Positions 25,829-34,051 of a DNA stretch of 64,000 bases are shown here, one piece after another. Within the stretch, counting starts at the first letter, position 1. Each line of letters begins with the position of its first letter. A model generated the notes under the pieces. It did not search any database. It was not told where the DNA came from and saw only the letters and a list, made by a program, of their open reading frames with translations. The position numbers and the translations under genes were made by a program. Origin of the DNA: SMYC01 sp963578475 (GTDB lineage Bacteria; Acidobacteriota; Vicinamibacteria; Marinacidobacterales; SMYC01); assembly GCA_963578475.1 (NCBI GenBank), contig CAUZCL010000013.1:1-64000 (forward strand), written 5' to 3'.

Positions 25829-26923
25829 TCAGGGCCAGTCTTTCGAAGGGCTCACGAAGGCCCCGTCCGAGAAGAGAGCGAGCTTCCAAAAAGCACTCGC
25901 CGCCGCCGGGTCACCTTCCATGGGGAACAAGATGATGTTGATTGGCGTGGAGTCACGGAGCTCTTTGACCGCGTCGTTGAAGAGCCTGATGCGGTCCCGT
26001 CCCGATATCGTTGCGCGCCGAGGTAGTCTCTGGCCTTGGGTCGGGAGGCCGTCGGCTAGCAAGTAAATATTGTCGGGCGCGGGTCGGAGCGATCGGATCG
26101 AGGCAAAAGCCTGATAGAGGTTCGTGCCGCCTTCGGGAACGATCCCTCGCAACCGCGCGACGGCGTCGTTCAGCACTTCTCGGTCACCGCCATCGAGCCA
26201 CTGGGCGGCTCTATCGGGAACCACTGAGCTCGACTTGGTATTGAAGGCGTAAATCTGAAAGCGGCTATCCGTTGGGATCTGCGTGGTGAGCCAATCCACG
26301 GTGGCGACGGTCTGGCGCCATTTTTCCGAGTTCTGCCGGATCTCGACCGTTTGGTTGCGCCGCCTCAAGACGTTGACGACCGTTTCGTCGGTCATGCTCG
26401 CCGAGGCATCCACGAGGATGAGAATGCGACGGCCGCCGACTTTCAACCCCGTGAGATATTGACGGTCGCCGTCGCCGACGAAGGTCCGCAGGCGGTCCCC
26501 GGGCGTCTCCTCGCTTTTTGCCGCGGCCGAGAGTCGCTTGACGTCTTCCTCGAGCGTCCTTAGGTCCGTCTTCAGCTTGTTGACGTGTTCTTTCTTGGCG
26601 AGCGTCGAGTCTTCATAGGTGGCCAGCTCCTCTTGGATGGTGGTCAGCATCTCGAGCAGCCGGCGGGAGAGTCCCGAGGTGACGACGTCGTCCTGGTCGA
26701 TAACCAAGATCGAGTTTCGAAGCTCAACGAGCTTGACGTAGCCTTCGAGGACCTCCTCTTCGAGGCGGTTCACCTCGCCTTGAAGGTCCGCGCTCATGCG
26801 GCCCGAGACGCGGCCGAAGCTTGCATTGACGATCATGTAGAAGAGCACGACGGCGCCGAAACCGCAGGTCATCGCGTCCAGAAAAGACAGGCTGAAGACG
26901 TTCAAGCGGCGGCGGCGAGCCAT
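25829..26923 (-). CDS. Membrane-anchored VWA protein with MotB/ExbD-like N-terminus (A)
   Basis: 364 residues, same design as its downstream neighbour but diverged. Membrane segment at 10-32 with NVFSLSFLDAMTCGFGAVVL and Asp16, then a long helical stalk (about 40-135), then a VWA domain with metal-site motif DASAS at 172-176, the threonine-containing loop PEGGTNLYQAF and a final INIILFPMEGDPA. The two VWA proteins could form a heterodimer around the channel, like MotB dimers or paired ExbD. It overlaps the FHA gene upstream by one base (TGATG), showing coupled translation. Confidence 0.8.
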   Translation of the reverse strand: MARRRRLNVFSLSFLDAMTCGFGAVVLFYMIVNASFGRVSGRMSADLQGEVNRLEEEVLEGYVKLVELRNSILVIDQDDVVTSGLSRRLLEMLTTIQEELATYEDSTLAKKEHVNKLKTDLRTLEEDVKRLSAAAKSEETPGDRLRTFVGDGDRQYLTGLKVGGRRILILVDASASMTDETVVNVLRRRNQTVEIRQNSEKWRQTVATVDWLTTQIPTDSRFQIYAFNTKSSSVVPDRAAQWLDGGDREVLNDAVARLRGIVPEGGTNLYQAFASIRSLRPAPDNIYLLADGLPTQGQRLPRRATISGRDRIRLFNDAVKELRDSTPINIILFPMEGDPAAASAFWKLALFSDGAFVSPSKDWP

Positions 26924-28320
26924 CAGCGAGCCACCTCGATGAGGTGGAGCTCGATGCCCGGAGCTCCGAGCTTGAGCCGGTCCCCTTTTTTTAGCATGGC
27001 GCGTTCGTGGATCCGCTTGTCGTTCAAAAACGTTCCGAACTTGCTGTGGTCCTCGACGAAAACTTGTCCGTCCACGCCGTAGATACTGCAGTGGTAGCGC
27101 GAGATACCGGCGGTGTCACCTTCGAGATTGATGCCTGGCTTTCCTTCCGGAATGGAGACGCCGAGAAAAAAAGCCTCACCACTGAGAGGGTAGGCCACGC
27201 CGTCGTGCAGAACATGCGTCGGCGGATCACCCTCGCGCGCGTTCTCCGCGATCGGTGCGTCATCACTCGCAACGGCGTTCCCGTTGTCATCGAGCGCTAA
27301 GGTCGTTAGAAAAGTGAGCGAGTCGTCTTGTGTGGATGGGGTGGACGGCGTGTGCCGTTCATAGAGAAGCGCGCCGGAGGCGGCGGCGGTCGCCGGAAGC
27401 ACGATGATGTTCTCGGAGACGTCGTGGGCGAGCTTTTCGACGAGGCCGGGTAGTGCGGCGAGCCGGTTCGCGATCAAGAGCATCGCGGGCTCGTCTTTGG
27501 GCATCGCCCTCGCCGCGAGCGACGTGATGGCCTCGTAATAAGAAAGCGCGGCATCGACGATTTGCTCTCTCGGAAGCTCGATGACCCACCCTTTTCCGTG
27601 GGATTCCATATGGAGCGTTGCGACGTCTTCGTCATAGAGCGCGTCGAGCCATCCCGGGAGGGCGTCGTAGAGCTTCTGCTCGCTCTCTGCCGAGTGGAGC
27701 GGATCGAAGCGCGTCTGCCGAACGAAGGTTTGCGCCAAGAGTGTGGCCCACGCGTCGTGGAGCGGAACGAGGCCGACGTCCTCGTTGACGACGGTGTTCT
27801 CGCGGACGAGCTGCTTGTCGCGATGGATGCTGGTTGCGGAGACGCGGTGGAGGTGCAGATCGAGGTGGACGATAGCGCGACCCGCGGTTACGCCCGCGGC
27901 GGCCGCGAGCGCAGAGTCCATCATGCAAGAAACGGCGATTCCGATCGCGCGTGCCATCCCGAGGATCAAACCCAACTGGTCCAAGGAGTACCAGCCGGGC
28001 ACGGCTAGCACCGCACGTTCACGGCCGATGTCCTCGGCTTCATCCCACAATTGGTTCAGATGCGCATGGGCCAGGTCGGCTCGGCTCAACTGGCTCGGGA
28101 AAGGGCGCGAAAGGGGAGTCGTATCGAGCTCGTCCCAAAACCGTGTATGGGTGAAACGCGGCGTGAGGCGCGATCGCGATTGGGCTTCCCTGCCGGTGAC
28201 GATGGCATTGGCGTTGACGACCGCAATGCCAGGGCTCACGGGCAGGGCCAGCACTTTCGGCGCGCCGTCACGCACGGCGACGATGCCGGTGTCGTTGAGC
28301 TCGAGTGCGAGAACCGCCAT
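26923..28320 (-). CDS. Actin/Hsp70-fold protein with C-terminal FHA domain
   Basis: 465 residues. About 1-310 have the look of an ASKHA ATPase: an opening LALELNDTGIVAVRDG (phosphate-1-like), GRAIVHLDLHLHRVSATSI (phosphate-2-like) and LLIANRLAALPGLVEKLAHD (adenosine-like region); the match is by pattern and not strong. Residues about 385-462 are an FHA domain: ISRYHCSIYGVDGQVFVED, HSKFGTFLNDKRI and KKGDRLKLGAPGIELHL, with the Ser, His and Asn that read phosphothreonine. No membrane segment, so it is cytoplasmic. It lies 8 bases after the MotA-like gene and is likely its cytoplasmic regulator, recruited by a phosphorylated partner of the operon's kinase. Confidence 0.75.
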   Translation of the reverse strand: MAVLALELNDTGIVAVRDGAPKVLALPVSPGIAVVNANAIVTGREAQSRSRLTPRFTHTRFWDELDTTPLSRPFPSQLSRADLAHAHLNQLWDEAEDIGRERAVLAVPGWYSLDQLGLILGMARAIGIAVSCMMDSALAAAAGVTAGRAIVHLDLHLHRVSATSIHRDKQLVRENTVVNEDVGLVPLHDAWATLLAQTFVRQTRFDPLHSAESEQKLYDALPGWLDALYDEDVATLHMESHGKGWVIELPREQIVDAALSYYEAITSLAARAMPKDEPAMLLIANRLAALPGLVEKLAHDVSENIIVLPATAAASGALLYERHTPSTPSTQDDSLTFLTTLALDDNGNAVASDDAPIAENAREGDPPTHVLHDGVAYPLSGEAFFLGVSIPEGKPGINLEGDTAGISRYHCSIYGVDGQVFVEDHSKFGTFLNDKRIHERAMLKKGDRLKLGAPGIELHLIEVAR

Positions 28321-28328
28321 CCCGCCCT

Positions 28329-29126
28329 TCAGGGGACTTGCAAATGCTGGATGAGGTGGTCGTCGAGATAGGTCTCGGTATCGAGCACCAAGCGCTCTTG
28401 ATGCAGCTGCAGCTGATGCAGAAGGAACATCAACACGATCGAGATGAGCAACGCGATGAAGGTCGAGTTGAACGCGACGCCAAGACTCTGCGTCACGCCG
28501 GCAATGTCGCCTTCGACCGCTTTGTGGGCTTGCGCGAGAGCGTCGCCAATCCCGCGTACCGTACCGATGAACCCGATCGACGGAATAGCCCAGGCAATGT
28601 AGCGGACCATCGAGAGCTCGGACTCGAGTCGCTCCGATTCCATGTTACAGACTCCATGGGCCGTCGTCGACGCGTCCTGTATGTTTTGCGTCGCGCGAAA
28701 TCGGTGAAGCGCCGCGAGCAGCGAGCGCGGCAACAAGAAACCTTGCTCGTTGGCAGGGAGCGATTGGATTTGCCGTGCATATTCTCGAGCGTCTTCCGGC
28801 AGGATCCGCGTCCCTTCACTGACGGGTACGAGATCTGTTTCCAGAAGGCGATTCTCTTTCACGGCGATGACGCCTTTGAACACCATGATGGCAACAGCCC
28901 AGATCATGAGCACGAAACAAACTTCTTGCTCGAAATCGCGGATGATGACCCAGACCGAGCGCTCTTGAGCATAGGCCGGGTCGATCTCCATCATGGCGCG
29001 CTGCTCACCGAACACGATCTCGGCCTTTGGCCGCACGACGATCACGTAGAGGGCGTGCACTAGGATGAAGGCGATGATGAGAGACAGCGCCTGATAGACG
29101 AACTCGACCGGGTAGAATTTTTTCAT
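28329..29126 (-). CDS. MotA/TolQ/ExbB-type proton channel protein
   Basis: 265 residues with four hydrophobic segments at about 12-31, 68-88, 175-192 and 221-238. The signature IAWAIPSIGFIGTVRGIG (179-194), then QSLGVAFNSTFIALLISI, matches the conserved last two helices of TolQ/ExbB/MotA proteins. These proteins form pentamers around a MotB/ExbD dimer and turn proton flow into movement. A 70-residue cytoplasmic part lies between helices 2 and 3. No TolR, ExbD or OmpA-type MotB is nearby; the only candidates for the inner dimer are the two VWA proteins downstream. Stop-to-start spacing with the preceding small gene is zero. Confidence 0.85.
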   Translation of the reverse strand: MKKFYPVEFVYQALSLIIAFILVHALYVIVVRPKAEIVFGEQRAMMEIDPAYAQERSVWVIIRDFEQEVCFVLMIWAVAIMVFKGVIAVKENRLLETDLVPVSEGTRILPEDAREYARQIQSLPANEQGFLLPRSLLAALHRFRATQNIQDASTTAHGVCNMESERLESELSMVRYIAWAIPSIGFIGTVRGIGDALAQAHKAVEGDIAGVTQSLGVAFNSTFIALLISIVLMFLLHQLQLHQERLVLDTETYLDDHLIQHLQVP

Positions 29127-29318
29127 TCAGATGTCCACCGGAAAGGAGACGGAGCTCCCTGCGGGAACTTTCTCCGTTGGGATGAAATCGTCGTCCTTTT
29201 GTTCTTGGAGTTCCTGCACCGGGAGTGCCTCCGCGGGGTCGACGGTTGCTATAGAACTTCCCACGAAAGCGGCACTCGCGAAGAGCGAGATACTCAGAGA
29301 ATAGACGATCCACTTCAT
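29127..29318 (-). CDS. Small exported protein of the operon
   Basis: 63 residues: an N-terminal hydrophobic signal (MKWIVYSLSISLFASAAFVG) followed by an acidic, Pro-containing tail ending VPAGSSVSFPVDI. No Cys, so not a lipoprotein. After cleavage only about 40 residues remain. It lies between the PEGA/SUMF1 gene (4 bases before) and the MotA-like gene (directly after), so it is cotranscribed; a periplasmic assembly factor or plug is possible. No family recognised. Confidence 0.6.
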   Translation of the reverse strand: MKWIVYSLSISLFASAAFVGSSIATVDPAEALPVQELQEQKDDDFIPTEKVPAGSSVSFPVDI

Positions 29319-29322
29319 AGCT

Positions 29323-31764
29323 TCACTCCAGATATCTCGCGATCCTAAATCCTACATCGGATCGTGCTTTGTTTCCGTAATCGCGAAAGCTCAGCCGAAG
29401 CTGAGTGACACTTCCGTGCAAGAAACTCCCGCCACGGATCACGTGGAACTCGCCCTCGGCGGGACCCCTTGGGTCCTGCAAAACGTTCCGGCGCCCGGAT
29501 GCATAGATCGTATACAAGTCGTGAACCCATTCCGCCACGTTGCCGCCGAGGTTATAAATACCGAGAGGATTGACGTCGAAGCTTTCCGACGGGGCGGTCG
29601 CGGGGAAGCCGTCCGTATAGTTCGGTACCGTGGTCAAAACAAACCCCTTCGCGGTGGCATCCGCGTAGTTCCCCGCGCCTGCGGGAACCGGAAGTGCGTT
29701 GCCCCAGGAATATTTGAGCTTCTCGCCCTCGGGGTGCCGGGCAACGAGAGCCCACTCCGCTTCGGTCGGGAGGCGGTAGCCCGTTGTCGGAGCGTTCGCG
29801 GGTCCGAGCTTGCCGCCCACGTTTACATAAGCGGCCGGGAGGGACTCCTGCTCGCTCAGCCAATTGCAATAGGCGGCCGCGTCTTGCCACGTCACCTTCA
29901 CCACCGGGTGGTGATCGATCTCGAGGTTGTGTCCTTGCACGGCGCCCGATCGGTGGCCCGAGCGGAACTCGCGAAACTCGCGATTCGTGACTTCCGTTGT
30001 GGCCATGTAGAACGTACGCGTGAGCTCCACCGTGCGAAGCGCTTCGTTGGCGCGTCGGCCTGGCTCGCGGCGTGACGCTCCCATCTCGAACCGTTTGGGC
30101 TTTATGAGGCGAAGCTCTTGACCTTTGGACGTTTGGATCACGGGCAGGATCGACGCGGCTTTGATCTCGGCGAGCGTCTTCAAATGGACTTCGATCGTCT
30201 GCGGGAAGCCTGGCCGCGGTGTGACCTCGGTGGCGAAGCCCTCATAGAGATCTTTCTTGATCTCGATGTGATGCGGCGCCGCGGGGAGCTTCAAGGTCTG
30301 GTGCGCCGGGCCGTGTGCTTCACCGTTCACGAAGAGATTGGCATCCGGCGGGTCCACGACGAGCTCGATCTCGCCGATGAGCGGCTCGAGCGTGACCGTG
30401 ATGGTTTGGCTCTCTGAAGAGCTTACCGAGACGCCACGGATAGCGGAGTCATATCCTGCGCGAGACAGCTCCAGTTGATAGTTCTGGTTGGGCGGGAGCG
30501 AAAGCGTAAGCGGTGTTTGCCCTGCATATTTGCCATTGACGGTGACGTTCACAGCGCCCGGGACACTGAGCACGACGAGATTGCCGTCGACGAGCTCGAG
30601 CCGCGCCGGGCCGACCGTCTCCGCCGTTCCGGAAACGACGTGCACCCGCCCTTGATAAGGCTTGTGGCCGCCCAGAATGACATCGTAGCTGTGCGTGCCC
30701 TCCGCGAGCTTGGCGTTGACGGGTGTCGGACCGTAGCTCGTGCCGGCGACTCGGATCATGGCGCCTTTCGGCTCCGAGGTGAACGTGACGGTACCCCAAG
30801 CGGGCTCGAGCGTGGCTTCGAGCTCGACGATGGTGCCTTTTCCCTCGATCGTGACCGTCTCGACGAAGTCGTGGTGTAAATCGGCTCGAATGAAAAGCGT
30901 GTACTCGTCCCGCTCGAGCTCGAGAGGCTCGAGCGGCGTGATGCCGACTTCTTTGCCGTCGATCAGAACGACGGCACCTGCCGCCGGTGACGTTGTCAGC
31001 ACGAGCTGCCCCGACAATTGCTTCAAGAAAAAGGAGACTGCCTGATTTCGGTCGGAGCCGACGGTGAACGTCGTCTCCAAATGGCGATAGCCCTCTTTGT
31101 CGGCAATCATCGTATACGCACCGGGATGGGCGTAAAAGCGGCCGCCGATTTGGAGCGCGAAGGGCGGTCCTTCTACGCGATAAGTGTCGGGAGCCGGGTC
31201 GAACTCGAAGGCGACCGAGCGCACGCCAAAAAGCGCCCAGGCTACCGAGCCGAGAAGGAGGACCAGTACCCAGAAGACGACTGCTCCGGCCCGGATGCGA
31301 GGCCGTCGCCGCCGCGCTTCGGTAATCGGCGTGGGCGTGAACGCGACCGGGCTAACGGTCTCTCCCGAGCTCTTAGGTGCACTCGTGTCAGTAGTCGCGG
31401 GGGGGCTGACGATGACGGGAGGGTCGGTTTTCTTGTCGTCAATACTGATAGCGGGGTCGAGACAAAACTTGAAGTCGCCACCTTGCGCTTCGATCTGGAT
31501 GCGGGCTCCGCCGACGGCGATGACATCGCGGTCGCGGAGCCATTGCGACGTTTTTACGGGGGTGCCGTTGACGCGGACCTTTTCGGATGCGGGTTGCACG
31601 AAGACCTCGTCGCCCGACAAACCGAAATGAGCGAGTGGCTCTTCCGTTTGAGCGCCAGCAACGGGGAAGTTGGGGTCGGGACCGCCAACGGATAATGGGA
31701 AGGCGCTCGCCTCGACGCGACGACGTGTGCCGTTCGCCTCACGTACGACGTATCGCCAGCTCAC
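29323..31764 (-). CDS. FHA-like, PEGA-repeat and SUMF1-fold membrane protein
   Basis: 813 residues. Residues 1-100 look like a diverged FHA domain (VRVNGTPVKTSQWLRDRDVI then VGGARIQIEA); a basic linker and one membrane segment at 159-180 follow. Residues about 190-540 carry several PEGA-type beta repeats (GAVVLIDGKEVGITPLEPL, GAVNVTVNGKYAGQTPL). The last 250 residues are a SUMF1/formylglycine-generating-enzyme fold: YRLPTEAEWALVAR, NLGGNVAEWVHDLY and VIRGGSFLHGSVTQLRLSFR. The Cys pair expected after RGGS is absent, so it should be a binding fold, not an oxidase. GTG start at 31764 overlaps the kinase stop. Topology: FHA inside, PEGA and SUMF1 outside. Confidence 0.82.
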   Translation of the reverse strand: MSWRYVVREANGTRRRVEASAFPLSVGGPDPNFPVAGAQTEEPLAHFGLSGDEVFVQPASEKVRVNGTPVKTSQWLRDRDVIAVGGARIQIEAQGGDFKFCLDPAISIDDKKTDPPVIVSPPATTDTSAPKSSGETVSPVAFTPTPITEARRRRPRIRAGAVVFWVLVLLLGSVAWALFGVRSVAFEFDPAPDTYRVEGPPFALQIGGRFYAHPGAYTMIADKEGYRHLETTFTVGSDRNQAVSFFLKQLSGQLVLTTSPAAGAVVLIDGKEVGITPLEPLELERDEYTLFIRADLHHDFVETVTIEGKGTIVELEATLEPAWGTVTFTSEPKGAMIRVAGTSYGPTPVNAKLAEGTHSYDVILGGHKPYQGRVHVVSGTAETVGPARLELVDGNLVVLSVPGAVNVTVNGKYAGQTPLTLSLPPNQNYQLELSRAGYDSAIRGVSVSSSESQTITVTLEPLIGEIELVVDPPDANLFVNGEAHGPAHQTLKLPAAPHHIEIKKDLYEGFATEVTPRPGFPQTIEVHLKTLAEIKAASILPVIQTSKGQELRLIKPKRFEMGASRREPGRRANEALRTVELTRTFYMATTEVTNREFREFRSGHRSGAVQGHNLEIDHHPVVKVTWQDAAAYCNWLSEQESLPAAYVNVGGKLGPANAPTTGYRLPTEAEWALVARHPEGEKLKYSWGNALPVPAGAGNYADATAKGFVLTTVPNYTDGFPATAPSESFDVNPLGIYNLGGNVAEWVHDLYTIYASGRRNVLQDPRGPAEGEFHVIRGGSFLHGSVTQLRLSFRDYGNKARSDVGFRIARYLE

Positions 31765-34034
31765 ATCTCCTCCTCGCAGCGGACGAGTAGAGGTTCGGGT
31801 GGTACCGTGGCTTTGACGACGAGCCGAAGCCTCACGTCTCGGTAGCCCCGGCGGGTTCCGACCACCGTGTAGGTTCCGGGCCGCAAGACGAGAGCGTGAC
31901 GATCGAACTTTCCGAGCGTCCCGACTCTGTAGACGACGACCTCGGTCTTTTTGTCGGAAAGCAAATAGACTTGTACAGGCGTCGAATATTCGCGTACGAG
32001 CGCGTCGAGCCGCTCGATCTGACCCGCGAGCCGGGGACCTTTCTTCTCGATATCCATCGCCCGCTGAAGCGATCGGGAGGCTTCATCGAGAACTTTGGCC
32101 TCCGAGAGCCGCGCGGGGTTTCCGATGTGAAACGTGAGCTTGGACGAGAGAACGGCTCGGGCCTCGGCGCGCACTTTGCCTTCCTGGGCGAACCGGATCG
32201 TCGCATCCACGTGCAGCACGGCTTGATAATGTTGGGCCGCGGAGCGCCACGCTTCGTGGGCTTCGAAGCCGCGTGCTTTCTCACGATTCTCGGCGATCAT
32301 GGCGAGCCGTTCGCCTTCAGCGACCGCCGCGAGTCCGCTGGTGACGTCGGGCGCTTTGGGTTTGATGGCGCGGGCACGCTCGAAGGCCTCCCGTGAACGC
32401 GGGTAGTCTCGTGCGTTCAAGGCCGTCACCGCCTCGGACATCGCGGCGGTGAACGCCTGTTCCGAAGCGTGCTTGTCGATGCGAGCCAAGCCTTTTTGGG
32501 CCGCCGTCGTGAGCGGATCGAGCGAGACGGCTTTGCGGTAGCGCTCCGCCGCGCCGTCCAAATCACCTCCAGCCTCGAGCTCTTCCGCGCTCGTTGTGAG
32601 CGTACGGACTTCGTCGAGGACGCGGCTGCGCTCGAGTCCCGTGCGAGCTTCGCTCGAGCCCGGTTGGACTTTCAGAACGAGCGCGAACGCTTCGGTGGCT
32701 TCCGTGCTTCTTCCCGCTGCAAACGCGTCGCGTCCACGGGCGAGCGCTTCGGATACGACTCCGCTTGCAAGACCTTGCACGGCACTCCAGTGCGTGAGCG
32801 CCTCTTCATAGGTGATCTCGGCGCGCGCGTACTCGCGCCGCTGCATTTGCTCGCCGCCTGCCGTCATGGCCTCGACACCGAGGCGATAATCTTCGCCACT
32901 CCAAATTTGCGCTTGTCTCGCCTTGAGCGCCTCTCGCACGCCCGCGGCCCGTTCTTGTGCTTTATCGGCCAGCGCCTTGCTTTCGGCGAGGGTTTCTAGG
33001 TCGGCGGTCTCAACCGCCAGATCGGCTCGTGGAGCCGGCTCCGAGGCTTCACTCACTACAGTCGACGCGGGGGTGGTGTCGACGACAAAGCTTGGGAGCA
33101 CGAAGAACACGACACCCGCAAGTCCTGCGAGCACCGCGAAGGCCATGAGAGTCTTGAAGCCCATCCCGCCGCTCTGGTCCTCACGTCGCTTCACGCTGGA
33201 CGTTGATGTCGTAGGTGTCGGCGGCTTCATCGCATCGAAGGCGCCAGGCTCAATCTTCTTCGTCACACGCGGAGGTGGAGTCAGTTTGACCGCGGGCGTT
33301 TCGGTTATCTCTCGCCGAATCTCCTCGAGGCTCGCATGAATCGACCGCATGTCGGTTGGACGGTGGCGCGGATCGCGGTTGGTCGTAGCACTCAAAAGTG
33401 CTTCGAGCTTGGAAGGGAGCTTTTCGCCGCTCGTCAAATCGCGCACGAGCATGCCGAAAGCATAGATGTCGTCGGTGGGTGAAGGCGTTTCACCAGCGAG
33501 CTGCTGCGGGCTTGCTGTTCCTTCTGAGCCGCCTCCGCGGATCTCGAGCGCACCCGGTTCCCGATCGAGAACGCCGGCAATCCCGAAATCAAGAAGCTGC
33601 GGTTCGCCTGAAGGGTCGATCAAGATGTTCGGGGCTTTGAGATCGCGGTGCACGATCCCCTGAGCGTGCGCATAGGCGAGCGCATCAGCGACGGAGATGA
33701 GCGGCGCGAGAACGTCCTTTAGTGGAACCCCGCGCAAACAGCCGATGTTCTCGCCTTCGACATAAGCCATCGTGGTGAAGCTGACGCCGGACCCGCGATG
33801 AAAATCGTAGACCGGCACGATGTTCTTGTGGACGAGCTTGCGTGCGTGGCGGCACTCGCGTCGCAAAAGCGTGAGTGCCTCTTCGGAGGCGCCTTTGGGG
33901 ATGACTTTCGCCACCACGCGATCCTCGAGCTCACGATCGTCTGCTAGCCACACTTCGCCCATACCTCCTTTGCCGAGTGGACGGATGAGTTGAAAACGCT
34001 CCCCGAGCAACTGACCGCGAGCCAGACTCGTCAT
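31761..34034 (-). CDS. Membrane serine/threonine kinase with TPR-like periplasmic part
   Basis: 757 residues from ATG 34034, 18 bases inside-frame after the upstream stop; an upstream open frame overlapping that gene is rejected. Kinase domain about 10-265: glycine loop GKGGMGEVW, Lys in RVVAKVIPKG, HRDLKAPNILI and LLDFGIAG, so all catalytic residues are present. A membrane segment lies near 288-310 (LMAFAVLAGLAGVVFFVLPS). Residues 340-680 are helical repeats of TPR type (AAERYRKAVSLDP), and the end is a beta domain resembling PEGA (LRPGTYTVVGTRRGYRDVRL). It would phosphorylate threonines read by the FHA domains in this operon, perhaps in response to envelope state. Confidence 0.86.
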   Translation of the reverse strand: MTSLARGQLLGERFQLIRPLGKGGMGEVWLADDRELEDRVVAKVIPKGASEEALTLLRRECRHARKLVHKNIVPVYDFHRGSGVSFTTMAYVEGENIGCLRGVPLKDVLAPLISVADALAYAHAQGIVHRDLKAPNILIDPSGEPQLLDFGIAGVLDREPGALEIRGGGSEGTASPQQLAGETPSPTDDIYAFGMLVRDLTSGEKLPSKLEALLSATTNRDPRHRPTDMRSIHASLEEIRREITETPAVKLTPPPRVTKKIEPGAFDAMKPPTPTTSTSSVKRREDQSGGMGFKTLMAFAVLAGLAGVVFFVLPSFVVDTTPASTVVSEASEPAPRADLAVETADLETLAESKALADKAQERAAGVREALKARQAQIWSGEDYRLGVEAMTAGGEQMQRREYARAEITYEEALTHWSAVQGLASGVVSEALARGRDAFAAGRSTEATEAFALVLKVQPGSSEARTGLERSRVLDEVRTLTTSAEELEAGGDLDGAAERYRKAVSLDPLTTAAQKGLARIDKHASEQAFTAAMSEAVTALNARDYPRSREAFERARAIKPKAPDVTSGLAAVAEGERLAMIAENREKARGFEAHEAWRSAAQHYQAVLHVDATIRFAQEGKVRAEARAVLSSKLTFHIGNPARLSEAKVLDEASRSLQRAMDIEKKGPRLAGQIERLDALVREYSTPVQVYLLSDKKTEVVVYRVGTLGKFDRHALVLRPGTYTVVGTRRGYRDVRLRLVVKATVPPEPLLVRCEEEM

Positions 34035-34051
34035 GGCACGGCCTTCGGGGC

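Noticed and set aside
24809..29126. A Zorya-type defence system (MotA-like ZorA plus partner)
   Set aside because: The MotA-like protein lacks the long cytoplasmic coiled tail of ZorA, the partner proteins carry VWA instead of OmpA-type domains, and no ZorC/ZorD/ZorE-like helicase or nuclease is present.
29323..31764. Active formylglycine-generating enzyme working with the AlkP-fold enzymes as sulfatases
   Set aside because: The expected active-site Cys pair is absent, and the AlkP-fold proteins at 2535-6640 show no C/S-x-P-x-R sulfatase signature at the nucleophile.
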